DNA from: DATBVX01 sp963810775
GTDB taxonomy: Bacteria > Pseudomonadota > Gammaproteobacteria > Steroidobacterales > Steroidobacteraceae
NCBI GenBank assembly: GCA_963810775.1
Contig: CAWEOT010000007.1
Span: forward strand, 124,001-188,000
Direction of reading: 5' to 3'
DNA: 64,000 nucleotides
Both the position numbers and the translations under genes were made by a program. Within the stretch, counting starts at the first letter, position 1. Every line of letters begins with the position of its first letter. This document shows, one piece after another, positions 43,756 to 52,688 of the stretch. Below the pieces are notes generated by a model. The model saw nothing but the letters and a program-made list of their open reading frames with translations. It was not told where the DNA came from and ran no database searches.

Positions 43756-44820
43756 TCATCCGCCGATGTAGTACATCTCGACCTTGTGTTCGCCACGGGC
43801 CGTCGTGGAGGCGCGCAGCTCACTGTATCGATCCGCCCGCTTGCGCCACACCGCGCGAATCTGCTCGAGCAGCTCGGGGTCAGTTGCGCCGGCGCGCAGG
43901 GGCGCGCGCAGATCATGCCCCCGTGTCGCGAACAAACACGTGTAGAGCACGCCATCCGATGACAGGCGTGCGCGCGAGCAGGCACCGCAGAAAGGATTGG
44001 TCACCGACGAAATGAATCCGACTTCGCCGCCGCCATCTTCAAATACGTACCGCTCCGCGACTTCGCCATGGTAGTTGCCGGCCACCGGGCGCATCGGCCA
44101 GCGATCGTGAATGCGCTCCATCAGCTCTCGTGATGGCACCACGCGATCCAGGCTCCAGTGATTGCGCGTGCCGACGTCCATGTACTCGATGAAGCGAACA
44201 ATAATGCCGGTGCCGCGGAAGTGCTCCACCATATCGAGCACGGTGTGATCATTGAGTCCGCGCTCGATGACCGCATTGATCTTGATCGGCGTGAGGCCGG
44301 CATTGAGGGCCACGTTGATGCCGGTGAGTATTTCGTCCTTGCCACCGAAGCCACCGCTCATCTTGCGGAAGACCTCATCGTCGAGACTGTCGAGGCTCAC
44401 CGTCACGCGCTGCAGGCCGTTGGCCTTGAGCTCGGCCGCATGGCGGGCGAGCAGGATGCCGTTGGTAGTGAGCGCGACATCCTCGACGCCATCGATCGCG
44501 GTGAGTTCGCCGACCAGGTCCGGAAGATTGGCGCGCAACAAGGGCTCACCGCCCGTGAGGCGGATCTTGCGCACGCCAAGGGCGACGAACAGGCGCGCGA
44601 GTCGCGTAATCTCCTCGAAGGACAGCCGTTCGCTAGATTTCAGGAACTGGTAGTTCTCGTGAAAAGTCTCGCGCGGCATGCAATACGGACAGCGGAAATT
44701 GCAGCGATCCATCACCGAGATGCGCAGGTCGTGAAGCGCGCGCCCCCGCGTATCCACGGGAACCGCCGATCCGCCGAGCGCGACAACCTGCGGTTTGGAT
44801 GCAGTAGTCATGTTCACCAA
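43756..44820 (-). CDS. moaA: GTP 3',8-cyclase MoaA, radical SAM enzyme
   Basis: A 354-residue radical SAM enzyme. The first 4Fe-4S cluster is ligated by Cys40, Cys44 and Cys47 ('DRCNFRCPYC'). The second cluster uses the Cys residues in 'NPFCGACSRARLSSDGVLYTC'. The C terminus ends 'GG', needed for catalysis. It converts GTP to the 3',8-cyclic intermediate. The start overlaps the moeA stop by 7 bases. Confidence 0.96.
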   Translation of the reverse strand: MVNMTTASKPQVVALGGSAVPVDTRGRALHDLRISVMDRCNFRCPYCMPRETFHENYQFLKSSERLSFEEITRLARLFVALGVRKIRLTGGEPLLRANLPDLVGELTAIDGVEDVALTTNGILLARHAAELKANGLQRVTVSLDSLDDEVFRKMSGGFGGKDEILTGINVALNAGLTPIKINAVIERGLNDHTVLDMVEHFRGTGIIVRFIEYMDVGTRNHWSLDRVVPSRELMERIHDRWPMRPVAGNYHGEVAERYVFEDGGGEVGFISSVTNPFCGACSRARLSSDGVLYTCLFATRGHDLRAPLRAGATDPELLEQIRAVWRKRADRYSELRASTTARGEHKVEMYYIGG

Positions 44821-46013
44821 CGATAGATTCGTGTCACGAACCCTTTTGGCCAGACATTGGGCCCGGGAGGGAGTTCAACGAATCCGTCAGTACCGGCAAG
44901 CGAGCTGAAATCTCCGGAACCGTTGGTCGGCTTCGGTACCGCCCACGGCCGGCCCCAGTCGTCGTATTCCACGGCAACCGGCAGGAAGGAAGTGAGCGAT
45001 GCCTTGAATTCGACGGGCGCAGCGATGGCGATGCGCTCGGCACGCTGCTCGCGCAATCCCATCGACTGGTAGAGCGCGGGCAGCACATAGCGCACCAGGC
45101 AGACCAGTGTCGATACCGGATTGCCGGGCAGCGCGAACACGGCGGGTCCACCTTCGGTGACGCCGAACCACATCGGCCGCCCCGGTCGCTGCGCGATGCG
45201 GTGAAACACCAGGCGTACGCCGAGCTCTTCGAGCGCCTTGGGCACGAGATCGTAGCGACCCATCGACACGCCGCCGCTCAGGATCAGTACATCGTGCGTG
45301 TGCAGGTGCAGGAGCAGGCGCTCGAGAAGCGTTGCCATATCATCCGGCAAATGATCATCCGCAACACGCAGAAAGCCTCGCTGACGCAACGCCGCCGCGA
45401 CGCCGTAGGAGTTCGAGCGCCGAATCTGGTGGTCGAGAATCGGGTCGCCAGGTTCCACTAGTTCGTTGCCTGTCGAGACCACGAGAATCGTCGGCTGACT
45501 GCTCACCCGAATGCGCGACATTCCGGCTGAGGCTGCGACTGCAATCTCCGGCGCGCGCAGCAGTGCGCCCGCTTCGAGCAGCAGATCGCCCTGCCGGCCG
45601 TCGGAGGCACGCTTGTGCACGTTCTGGCCGCAACGCACGTCCGTCTCCGTCCGCACTTGCGCAAGCTCACCGACCAGTTCGAGCTGTTCAGTTGGAATGA
45701 CCGTATCGCAGCCTTGCGGCAGTACCGCGCCGGTCATCACTTCCAGGCAGTCGTCCGACGCCGCGAGCTTGCGATGCGGATCCCCTGCTGCCTGCAGGCC
45801 TTCGACGCGGAACTTGCGTCTGCCCGCTTTCCACGCGGTGCTGTCGATAGCGATGCCATCCATCGCAACGCGGTCGAAGGGCGGCTGGTCGCGCTCGGCG
45901 TAGACGTTTTCGCGCAGCACCGCGCCCATGCACTGTGGCAGTGGCAGCGATTCCACGGGTAGACACACCAGGTGTTGCCTGATCAGGGCTTCGGCTTCTG
46001 CTGGTGTAACCAT
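44814..46013 (-). CDS. moeA: Molybdopterin molybdenumtransferase MoeA
   Basis: A 399-residue MoeA. Key blocks include 'QPPFDRVAMDGIAI', 'VMTGAVLPQGCDTVIPTEQL', 'VSTGNELVEPG', 'ILSGGVSMGRYDLVPKALE' and 'FALPGNPVSTLVCLVRYVLP'. It inserts molybdate into molybdopterin, normally after MogA adenylates the pterin. No mogA or moaB is found in the cluster, so the adenylation step must be encoded elsewhere. ATG start at 46013. Confidence 0.95.
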   Translation of the reverse strand: MVTPAEAEALIRQHLVCLPVESLPLPQCMGAVLRENVYAERDQPPFDRVAMDGIAIDSTAWKAGRRKFRVEGLQAAGDPHRKLAASDDCLEVMTGAVLPQGCDTVIPTEQLELVGELAQVRTETDVRCGQNVHKRASDGRQGDLLLEAGALLRAPEIAVAASAGMSRIRVSSQPTILVVSTGNELVEPGDPILDHQIRRSNSYGVAAALRQRGFLRVADDHLPDDMATLLERLLLHLHTHDVLILSGGVSMGRYDLVPKALEELGVRLVFHRIAQRPGRPMWFGVTEGGPAVFALPGNPVSTLVCLVRYVLPALYQSMGLREQRAERIAIAAPVEFKASLTSFLPVAVEYDDWGRPWAVPKPTNGSGDFSSLAGTDGFVELPPGPNVWPKGFVTRIYRW

Positions 46014-46063
46014 GTCTTGTGGGCCCAGGCGACTGACTCGCCGTCCCTGCCCAGGACCTGCGA

Positions 46064-46468
46064 CTAATTCTTCGAGCCGGGCGGATTCTTCTTGTTGTAC
46101 GCGCGCAGCTGTTCGTTGAAACGCTCGACCACCGCGGTGACTTCATCGAGTGCCGCGTTGTTGCGTTCGACCAGCTTGCGCTCGAGCTCCGCCTTCTGGG
46201 CTGCGAAGGCCTTCTTCTCATCGTCCGTCTTGGCCTGCTTTTCGAGCTCGGCGATCGAGCCATCGCTCTCGAGCTTGATGCAGTTCTGGTACGCGGTGAT
46301 CTCGTCGTTGTACTTAGCCACCGCCTGCTTGGCAGCGAGCATTTCATCGCGAGTGGCCGTACTGCCGTCGGGGATCTTGTCCGGCGCGGCGGGGTAGGTG
46401 CAGGCAGCCTTGGCGGCTCCGGCGAGCAGGGTCAGGGCGGCGATGGCCGCGAGCTTGGAAATCATCAT
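46064..46468 (-). CDS. Secreted helical protein of unknown function in the molybdenum cluster
   Basis: A 134-residue protein with a signal peptide ending 'GAAKAA', then a short Pro-containing segment with Cys ('CTYPAAPDKIPDG') and a long helix-forming region ('LAAKQAVAKYNDEITAYQNC', 'VVERFNEQLRAYNKK'). The two Cys residues might form a disulfide. I do not recognise a named family. It lies between modC and moeA on the same strand; its position may be incidental. Confidence 0.7.
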   Translation of the reverse strand: MMISKLAAIAALTLLAGAAKAACTYPAAPDKIPDGSTATRDEMLAAKQAVAKYNDEITAYQNCIKLESDGSIAELEKQAKTDDEKKAFAAQKAELERKLVERNNAALDEVTAVVERFNEQLRAYNKKNPPGSKN

Positions 46469-46532
46469 GTTTCAGGGTCCCCCGGGGATGGTTATGTCGA
46501 GAGCGCCTGGGCGCCCTTTGGAGCGCTCTATA

Positions 46533-47660
46533 TTAGGGCAACTCTGCACGGGTTTCATGAGCGCGACCGCGCACGGCACGGCGCTCGAAGCGGCGGCCCT
46601 GGGCCGCCACGGCCTTGACCAGCGCGTAACAGCGCACCTCTTCAGCCAGGCGCAATTCGCGCACGGCGCTGTGGGTGACGCGCGCCAGAAGCGCCCGGCC
46701 ACCGCTGCGAAGGTGCAGCAGCACCGAGCCTTCGAGCGGCTGGAGGCGCACGATTTCGACCGGCAGCACATTGCGCGTACTGACGTCCTTCACCTCCTCC
46801 AGCGCGATCACGACATCGCCAGCGGGCACAAAAATGCGCAGCCGTTCCCGGGGCGCGGCCGCGACGGCCACGCGCAGGCTCAAACCATCGCACTTCACAG
46901 TCGCGAGTCCTTCGTCGGCGTCGTAGCCGACTACGCTGCCTTCGAGCACGCTGCCCATCACGCTTTCGCCCACGATCGCGTGCAACACCGGCTCGAGGCA
47001 GATCTGCGACACGGATCCTGACGCCAACACCTCGCCGTGTTCCAGGAGCACGACGTGCTCGGCGAGTCGCAGCACTTCATCGAAGGAATGACTCACATGC
47101 ACAATGGGAATGCGCACCTCGTCGCGCAGTCTTTCGAGGTACGGCAGCACTTCCTCCCGCCGCGCAATGTCGAGCGAGGCGAGTGGCTCATCGAGCATCA
47201 GCAAGCGCGGTTGCGCTAGCAGCGCGCGGCCGAGCGAGACACGCTGTCTCTCGCCCCCCGATAGCTGGTGCACGCGACGCTCCAGGAGCGGCCCGAGGCC
47301 AAGCAACTCGACGATCTCGCGCTCATCGATCGGCGCCGGGCGGCCGCGGACCCGATGCAGCCCGTAGCGCAGGTTCCCCTGCACATCGAGATGCGGGAAG
47401 AGTCTCGCGTCCTGGAAGACACAAGCGATAGCACGCTCTTCAGTCGGTACGTTCACTCCTGCAGCGGAATCGAACAGCACCTGGTCTTCGAGTACGAGCC
47501 GACCACGCTCCGGAGTCAGCAGGCCTGCGAGCAACGCGACGACAGTCGACTTGCCGGCGCCGGAGCGACCGAACAGGGCCGTCACACCAGGGGAGGGCGC
47601 GAGAAACTCGACATTGAGCTCGAACGCCTCGCGCCGCAGTGTTGCCTGGAACTCGAGCAT
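46533..47660 (-). CDS. modC: Molybdate ABC transporter ATP-binding protein ModC
   Basis: A 375-residue ATPase. Walker A 'GRSGAGKST' , signature 'LSGGERQRVSLGRALL', Walker B 'LLMLDEPLASLD' and switch His in 'VHVSHSFDEV' are all intact. A C-terminal Mop/TOBE domain ('RNVLPVEIVRLQPLEGSVLL') binds molybdate and can limit uptake. It drives molybdate import with ModB and ModA; modB ends one base before it begins. Confidence 0.95.
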   Translation of the reverse strand: MLEFQATLRREAFELNVEFLAPSPGVTALFGRSGAGKSTVVALLAGLLTPERGRLVLEDQVLFDSAAGVNVPTEERAIACVFQDARLFPHLDVQGNLRYGLHRVRGRPAPIDEREIVELLGLGPLLERRVHQLSGGERQRVSLGRALLAQPRLLMLDEPLASLDIARREEVLPYLERLRDEVRIPIVHVSHSFDEVLRLAEHVVLLEHGEVLASGSVSQICLEPVLHAIVGESVMGSVLEGSVVGYDADEGLATVKCDGLSLRVAVAAAPRERLRIFVPAGDVVIALEEVKDVSTRNVLPVEIVRLQPLEGSVLLHLRSGGRALLARVTHSAVRELRLAEEVRCYALVKAVAAQGRRFERRAVRGRAHETRAELP

Positions 47661-48359
47661 TCAGCGGCCGAAGCGCCGCCGCAAGGCACGCGCGATCCAC
47701 TCTGCAGCAAGCAGGCCGGCAAGACCGAGGCCGACCGAGACTGTGGCAAGACGTGCGGCTGCGACATCACCGTTCGGCGTTTGCAGTGCCGTGTAGAGCG
47801 CGAGCGGCAGCGTCTGCGTTTCGCCCGGGATGTTGGAGGCAAACGTGATCACGGCACCGAATTCGCCGAGACTCGCGGAAAAAGCTACGACCGCCCCGAC
47901 CAGGACGCCGGGCGCCATCAACGGCAGCGTGATGCTGAAGAAGCGATCCATCGTGCGAGCCCCGAGCGTGCGTGCGGCCTCTTCGAGGCCCGGATCGATG
48001 TTTTCGATAGAAAGCCGGATGGCACGCACCACAAGCGGAAAGGACATGACTGCCGTCGCAAGCGCAGCACCCGCAGTCGTGAAGACAAACTGCAACCCAA
48101 AGGAGTCCTTGAGCCAACCTCCGACCGGCCCGCGAGTGCCGAAGAGCAGCAACAGGAAATAACCAACCACCACGGGCGGCAACACCAGCGGCAGGTGCAC
48201 GAAGGCATCGACGACGGTGCGACCAAGAAAGCGCCGGCGCGCCAGCACCCACGCCACCGCGACTGCGACCGGCAGGCTGAAGATCACGCTGCGCGCGGCG
48301 ACGTCGAGGCTGAGCCAGAACGCCTGCCATTCCTGTGGACTGAGAGTGAATGGACTCAC
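47661..48359 (-). CDS. modB: Molybdate ABC transporter permease ModB
   Basis: A 232-residue permease with five or six helices. 'VHLPLVLPPVVVGYFLLL' and 'EEAARTLGARTMDRFFSITL' (the EAA motif that contacts ModC) are typical. It forms the membrane channel for molybdate. Its ATG overlaps the modA stop by 4 bases and it is followed by modC. Confidence 0.95.
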   Translation of the reverse strand: MSPFTLSPQEWQAFWLSLDVAARSVIFSLPVAVAVAWVLARRRFLGRTVVDAFVHLPLVLPPVVVGYFLLLLFGTRGPVGGWLKDSFGLQFVFTTAGAALATAVMSFPLVVRAIRLSIENIDPGLEEAARTLGARTMDRFFSITLPLMAPGVLVGAVVAFSASLGEFGAVITFASNIPGETQTLPLALYTALQTPNGDVAAARLATVSVGLGLAGLLAAEWIARALRRRFGR

Positions 48360-49138
48360 TTCACCTTGAATCCGCTCTTGCGATAGACCTCGAGTGCTTG
48401 ACCCGTGGTGATCGCGCGTAGCGCGGCGCGAACCCGTGGGTTGTCATGTGCCGCGGTGGCCGCGAAGGAGTAGAGGATAGGCTCATGACTATTGGGCGGG
48501 AAGGCGGCAACGACCCGGACCGCTTTCGATGCCAGGGCATCGGTTGTGTACACGATCGCGAGCGGCGCCTCACCGCGTTCGACCAGCGCGAGCGCAGCGC
48601 GCACGTTTTCGGCGCGGGCGAGCTTGGGCTCGACGGTCTCCCACCAGCCGTAGTGCTCGAGCGCCTGTTGCGCGTAGCGGCCCGCAGGGACGTGCGCTGG
48701 ATCACCGACGGCGAGTCGCCGCTCGCCGAGATACCCGGCCAGGTCGAACTTCGGTTCGAGCCTGATCGAGCCAGCCTCATCCGCCCGTGCAACCATTACT
48801 AGATCGTTGCCAATGGGATGTGTCCAGGTGTCCTTGGCGATGAGCTTGCGCGCATCCAGGTAGGCCATCCACTCCTCGTCGGCGGACACGAAGATATCGG
48901 CTGCGGCGCCGTTTTCGATCTGGCGCGCGAGCATCGAGCTGGAGGCAAACGAAAGTTTCATGCGTGTGCCGCCCGGTTCGAGCCGGGCAGCGATCTGCTG
49001 GAGGGCGTCGGTGAGCGATGCCGCCGCAAATACCACGAGCGGCCCGTTCTGGGCCTTTGGTTCCTCCGCGAACAGGGTGCCCGAGTAAAGGCAGCTCGCA
49101 CACAGAAGTGTAAGAAGCAGGCGGCGATCGACTGACAT
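48356..49138 (-). CDS. modA: Molybdate ABC transporter substrate-binding protein ModA
   Basis: A 260-residue periplasmic protein with a signal peptide ('LLLTLLCASCLYSGTLFA'). Ligand-binding segments 'VFAAASLTDALQQIA' and 'FASSSMLARQIENGAAADIF' are characteristic of ModA. It captures molybdate or tungstate in the periplasm and delivers it to ModBC. The first gene of the mod-moe-moa run; a ModE-like palindrome lies 30-53 bases upstream. Confidence 0.95.
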   Translation of the reverse strand: MSVDRRLLLTLLCASCLYSGTLFAEEPKAQNGPLVVFAAASLTDALQQIAARLEPGGTRMKLSFASSSMLARQIENGAAADIFVSADEEWMAYLDARKLIAKDTWTHPIGNDLVMVARADEAGSIRLEPKFDLAGYLGERRLAVGDPAHVPAGRYAQQALEHYGWWETVEPKLARAENVRAALALVERGEAPLAIVYTTDALASKAVRVVAAFPPNSHEPILYSFAATAAHDNPRVRAALRAITTGQALEVYRKSGFKVK

Positions 49139-49167
49139 GAGATGGATCCCGATTGCGCGAAAGGGAC

Positions 49168-49191
49168 CGCTATTCTGGCCGGTATATAACG
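49168..49191 (-). promoter_or_regulatory. ModE-like operator in front of modA
   Basis: On the minus strand CGTTATAT - 8 bases - GAATAGCG forms an imperfect inverted repeat (6 of 8 positions). The left half is identical to the start of the Escherichia coli modA ModE site as I recall it. It lies 30 bases upstream of the modA ATG, in the 62-base gap behind the CmcJ-like gene. No modE gene is in the window. Confidence 0.5.
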
Positions 49192-49200
49192 AACTGCAAG

Positions 49201-50052
49201 TCAGCCGAAGTAGGCGTAGGCACGAATCTCCACGCTCGCGCGCGGCGTCACCCCGGCGGGGCAGGTCGGATCGTTGAACGCGCTGTGCGGGCAGCCCTGC
49301 ACGCGCTCATGCTCCGAGTCGAACGCCTTGAACACCAGCGCTTCGCCAGTGTGCATGCCCGAGAAATAGAACCAGCGATGTTCGGGATTGAAACGATAGA
49401 GCGATGACTCGAAACGCAGCTCCGGCGCGTTGGGCGGATCGATTACCGCAAGGCCGGTCACGACGTCCGTCAACCGCGTGCTCGGCGCGGCGCAGATCCC
49501 GAGCGGAACATCCTGCGGGGGCGGAGACAGCACGCGCCAGATGTTGAAGGCGGCATAGCGGCCCCTGAGCCAGGACTCTGGGTTCTCGACACCGGCATTC
49601 TTGAGATGCAGCAGCGCAAAATCGTCGAACGACTTGCGGCTGTAGTCGACATGCACGAACCGCGCTGGGCGCGAATTGAGGAGCGAACCCGACGCCGCGG
49701 ATCGTTCGCCCCAGCGCAGCACCGCACCGGTCGCGAGCACTTTCGGTGCCCCGGTGAGGTCAGCAATCAACCGCTCGACTTCCGGGCGATAAATCTTCTG
49801 TATTTCGTCACTGTCACGGAAATTCACCATCGCGGTGCGGTGTTCGACCAGCCGGAAGCCCTCCCGGTCGAGGGACAGGCGCGACTGCACCGGGCGCGCG
49901 TCGTGCACCACGATCCGGTGCGCGGATAGCTTGAGGTTGTTGTCCTGGTGCTTGTCTGCATAGAAGACCGGCAGCTCATCCATCTCGTCGAGATAGTTGA
50001 CCGTCGATTCGACGCTCGGGCAACGCTCCACCAGTTCGGCTTCGATTGACAT
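49201..50052 (-). CDS. CmcJ/AsaB-type oxidoreductase or hydroxylase
   Basis: A 283-residue protein from the ATG at 50052. The pattern 'VNYLDEMDELPVFYAD' at the N terminus, then 'FVHVDYSRKSFDDFALL', 'YAAFNIWRVLSPPPQDVPL' and 'SGMHTGEALVFKAFDSEH' resembles the CmcJ/NvfI (GA4 desaturase-like, Fe(II)/2-oxoglutarate-linked) family. Substrate unknown. A longer frame to 50475 is antisense to the transporter and is rejected. It is divergent from the MHS transporter and may act on its substrate. Confidence 0.75.
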   Translation of the reverse strand: MSIEAELVERCPSVESTVNYLDEMDELPVFYADKHQDNNLKLSAHRIVVHDARPVQSRLSLDREGFRLVEHRTAMVNFRDSDEIQKIYRPEVERLIADLTGAPKVLATGAVLRWGERSAASGSLLNSRPARFVHVDYSRKSFDDFALLHLKNAGVENPESWLRGRYAAFNIWRVLSPPPQDVPLGICAAPSTRLTDVVTGLAVIDPPNAPELRFESSLYRFNPEHRWFYFSGMHTGEALVFKAFDSEHERVQGCPHSAFNDPTCPAGVTPRASVEIRAYAYFG

Positions 50053-50124
50053 GGAAAAATAATGGACTGTGCCCGCGAGGCTCGCAATGGGTAGAGTAGC
50101 GGCCACATTATCGGGAGGAGCGCC

Positions 50125-51726
50125 GTGGCAGAACAAGAAGCCAAGCCCAGGGCGGCCGAACCAGGCATCGATCGCGCCCACCGACGCATCATCTTCGCCT
50201 CGGCGCTCGGCACCGTCTTCGAGTGGTACGACTTCTATCTCTACGGCACGCTCGCGGTCTTCTTCGGCGCCCTGTTCTTTCCGCCGGGAAACGACACGGC
50301 GGCGTTCCTCGCCAGCCTCGCGACTTTCGGTGCGGGATTCGCGGTTCGCCCGTTCGGTGCGCTGATCTTCGGACGGATCGGCGATCTCGTCGGCCGCAAG
50401 TACACGTTCCTCATCACGATCGTGGTGATGGGTCTTGCGACCGCACTCGTCGGCGTTCTGCCCACCTACGCGCAAATCGGGATCTGGGCGCCGGTGTTGC
50501 TGGTGACCTTACGGCTCGCACAGGGCCTGGCACTCGGTGGCGAGTACGGCGGCGCGGCCACGTATGTGGCGGAGCACGCGCCCCACACTCAACGCGGTTA
50601 CTACACGAGCTGGATCCAGACCACCGCGACACTCGGGTTCTTCCTTTCGCTCGCAGTGATCCTGGCTTGTCGCGTCGGGTTCGGAGATGAAGCTTTCAAG
50701 CTCAACGGCTGGCGCGTGCCATTCCTGTGCTCGGTGTTCCTGCTCGCGATCTCGGTGTACATCCGCTTGAAGCTCAGCGAGTCGCCGCTGTTTGCGGAAA
50801 TGAAGGCACAGGGCCGCCAGTCGCGCGCGCCGCTCACGGAGAGCTTCGGTAACTGGCGCAATCTCAAGATCGTGCTGCTGGCCCTCTTCGGTGCGACGGC
50901 CGGGCAGGGTGTCGTGTGGTACGCCGGCCAGTTCTACGCACTCTTCTTTCTTCAGAACACGCTCAAGGTCGATTTCAAACTGTCCTACGTGCTCGTCGCG
51001 GTTGCGCTCCTGATCGGGACACCATTTTTCATCATCTTCGGCCGCCTCTCGGATCGCATCGGGCGCAAGCCCGTGCTGGTGACGGGGTGCCTCATTGCGG
51101 CCTTCACGTTGATCCCAATCTTCAAGGGACTCACGCACTACGCGAATCCTGCACTGGGCGACTACGAGGATCGTGCCGCCGTGACCGTCGCCGCGCGCGA
51201 CTGTCACATCAACATCTTCGCCAAGCCTTCAACGGCCTGTGATCGCGCCAAGGATTTCCTCACCAAGGCGGGCCTGAGCTACACATCTCTCCCGCCGGCC
51301 GGTGACGCAGACGTCGTGACTACCATCGCGGGCCAGACGCTCATCGGCTTCGATGAAGCTGCGTACAAGCAGGCGCTGGAAAGCAGTGGTTATCCGGCGA
51401 AAGCGGATCCGGCGCGCATGAACAAGCCCATGACAGTGCTGCTGCTCGTGCTCCTCATGCTGTACGTGACCATGGTGTACGGGCCCATCGCTGCTTTCCT
51501 GGTCGAGCTTTTTCCCACGCGCATTCGCTATTCATCGATGAGCCTGCCGTACCATATCGGCAACGGCTGGTTCGGCGGGTTTCTGCCTTTCATTGCTGCG
51601 GCACTGGTGGTGCGCGCCGGCGACATCTACTACGGGCTCTGGTATCCGATCGTCGTGGCGCTCGGAACCGGGATCGTGGGCCTTTTCTTCATGCGCGAAA
51701 CGCGCGACGTCGACTTGCGTCGATAA
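50125..51726 (+). CDS. MHS-family MFS transporter (ProP/ShiA-like) with periplasmic or cytoplasmic insertion
   Basis: A 533-residue transporter with GTG start and a strong GGGAGGAG ribosome site. 'LGTVFEWYDFYLYGTLAV' and 'FGRIGDLVGRKYTFLIT' are hallmarks of the metabolite:H+ symporter family, and 'RLAQGLALGGEYGGAATYVA' follows. Between helices 8 and 9 there is an unusual soluble insert of about 90 residues (about 345-435). This insert occurs in some ProP-like relatives and may be a regulatory loop. Substrate unknown. A 136-bp palindrome lies 10 bases behind the stop. Confidence 0.85.
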   Translation: MAEQEAKPRAAEPGIDRAHRRIIFASALGTVFEWYDFYLYGTLAVFFGALFFPPGNDTAAFLASLATFGAGFAVRPFGALIFGRIGDLVGRKYTFLITIVVMGLATALVGVLPTYAQIGIWAPVLLVTLRLAQGLALGGEYGGAATYVAEHAPHTQRGYYTSWIQTTATLGFFLSLAVILACRVGFGDEAFKLNGWRVPFLCSVFLLAISVYIRLKLSESPLFAEMKAQGRQSRAPLTESFGNWRNLKIVLLALFGATAGQGVVWYAGQFYALFFLQNTLKVDFKLSYVLVAVALLIGTPFFIIFGRLSDRIGRKPVLVTGCLIAAFTLIPIFKGLTHYANPALGDYEDRAAVTVAARDCHINIFAKPSTACDRAKDFLTKAGLSYTSLPPAGDADVVTTIAGQTLIGFDEAAYKQALESSGYPAKADPARMNKPMTVLLLVLLMLYVTMVYGPIAAFLVELFPTRIRYSSMSLPYHIGNGWFGGFLPFIAAALVVRAGDIYYGLWYPIVVALGTGIVGLFFMRETRDVDLRR

Positions 51727-51736
51727 GAGCGCTATC

Positions 51737-51872
51737 CGATTCGAACATCGGGTGGGGGGATTGTGCCAACCCGGGCTGATCACGCTCACTGCGGTAGTGC
51801 CTTACAAGGCAAACCCGCGAACATTGACCGCCCAGGTTGGCACAATTCCCCCCAGACCCGATGTCCGAATCG
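51737..51872. repeat. 136-bp imperfect palindrome with long arms
   Basis: The left arm (51737-51775) begins cgattcgaacatcgggtg and the right arm (51829-51872) is its near inverse, with one substitution and small 1-2 base indels. The middle of about 53 bases contains the small hairpin tgcctt-ac-aaggca. It fills the space between two convergent genes. It could be a MITE-like or REP-like element, a structured RNA or a bidirectional terminator. No direct target repeats are evident. Confidence 0.75.
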
Positions 51873-51887
51873 TGCCAGGGCGCGGAC

Positions 51888-52688
51888 TCAGAAGCGGTAG
51901 GTTGCTCCAAGGGTCAGCGGAAACGACCAGCGACCATCGCCTTCGTGGGTCGTGTCAAACCCCAACGCAGCGAGCTGCGGATCGTTGCCGGCACGCGCCG
52001 CGCCCATGTGCTCTCCTGCCAAAGTGAACTGCAGGTCGACGTTCTGCGGCGCGTGGTAGTCGATGCCCGCCTCAACACTCTGCGAAAACACCGTCGTCGC
52101 ACGCGCAAAGCGCAGACCCGCGAGCGTTGTCGATGAGTCCGGGATGTCGAGCGTACCGGTCATGTCATGCAGGCGGGTCGCCCCGAGCGCAGCGCCGCCG
52201 AAGATGCGCCACGAATTCCCGGTCGGAACGTAGTAGCGCGAGCCGAGCATCAGCGAATACGTATCGGTGTCATTGAAGTGACCTACGATCGGGTCTGACT
52301 TCGCCAGGTCCGGCGAGATGATCAGACCGATGGTGCTCGTTTCGCCGTCGAGCGCGTTGTAGCCGAAGCGCGCGTAGGCATCGGCGTTTTCGCTCACGGC
52401 GTAGCTCAGTTCGGCGCCCAGGTTGTAACGCGAGCGGTACATGTCCTCGTAAGTGATCGTCGTGAGCGCGACCGACCCCGGCGTTCCGGCGAGATCAGGA
52501 ACCAGCGGTCCGAGGTCAGGGACGGCGATCAGACGGTTGGTGGAGAAATCGCCGTGCATGCCGAGCGAGTCGCCAGCGTACACCTGCAGACCCCAGGGAT
52601 TGTCCTCAGTCGCGGCGTGAGTCGCGGGCGCTGCCGCGGCGAGCAACACGGAAAGCGCGCCGGGCCTCAGATTTCGGATCGTAAACAT
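51888..52688 (-). CDS. Outer-membrane beta-barrel protein
   Basis: A 266-residue protein. AAGGAG precedes the ATG at 52688, and a signal peptide ('VLLAAAAPATHA') follows. The mature chain shows alternating beta strands and ends in aromatic 'LGATYRF', the Phe-terminated outer-membrane signature. 'YNLGAELSYAVSENADAY' and 'SYSLMLGSRYYVPTGNSW'-like strands suggest an 8 to 10-stranded barrel of the OmpW/OmpX class. I do not assign a named family. A GTG 9 bases upstream would overlap the ribosome site. Confidence 0.75.
   Translation of the reverse strand: MFTIRNLRPGALSVLLAAAAPATHAATEDNPWGLQVYAGDSLGMHGDFSTNRLIAVPDLGPLVPDLAGTPGSVALTTITYEDMYRSRYNLGAELSYAVSENADAYARFGYNALDGETSTIGLIISPDLAKSDPIVGHFNDTDTYSLMLGSRYYVPTGNSWRIFGGAALGATRLHDMTGTLDIPDSSTTLAGLRFARATTVFSQSVEAGIDYHAPQNVDLQFTLAGEHMGAARAGNDPQLAALGFDTTHEGDGRWSFPLTLGATYRF

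Noticed and set aside
44821..46013. Moco riboswitch before moaA
   Set aside because: moaA is inside an overlapping run behind moeA; there is no leader that could hold such an RNA.
46499..46532. Terminator after modC
   Set aside because: A 7-bp AGAGCGC/GCGCTCT stem exists, but no U-run follows on the minus strand, so the evidence is too weak.
47268..48386. Plus-strand frame of 372 codons
   Set aside because: It lies antisense to modB and modC, both with complete motifs, and has a charged, low-complexity translation without a recognisable fold.
50053..50475. N-terminal extension of the CmcJ-like gene
   Set aside because: It runs antisense through the start of the MHS transporter, which has a strong ribosome site; the translation is Arg/Glu-rich noise.
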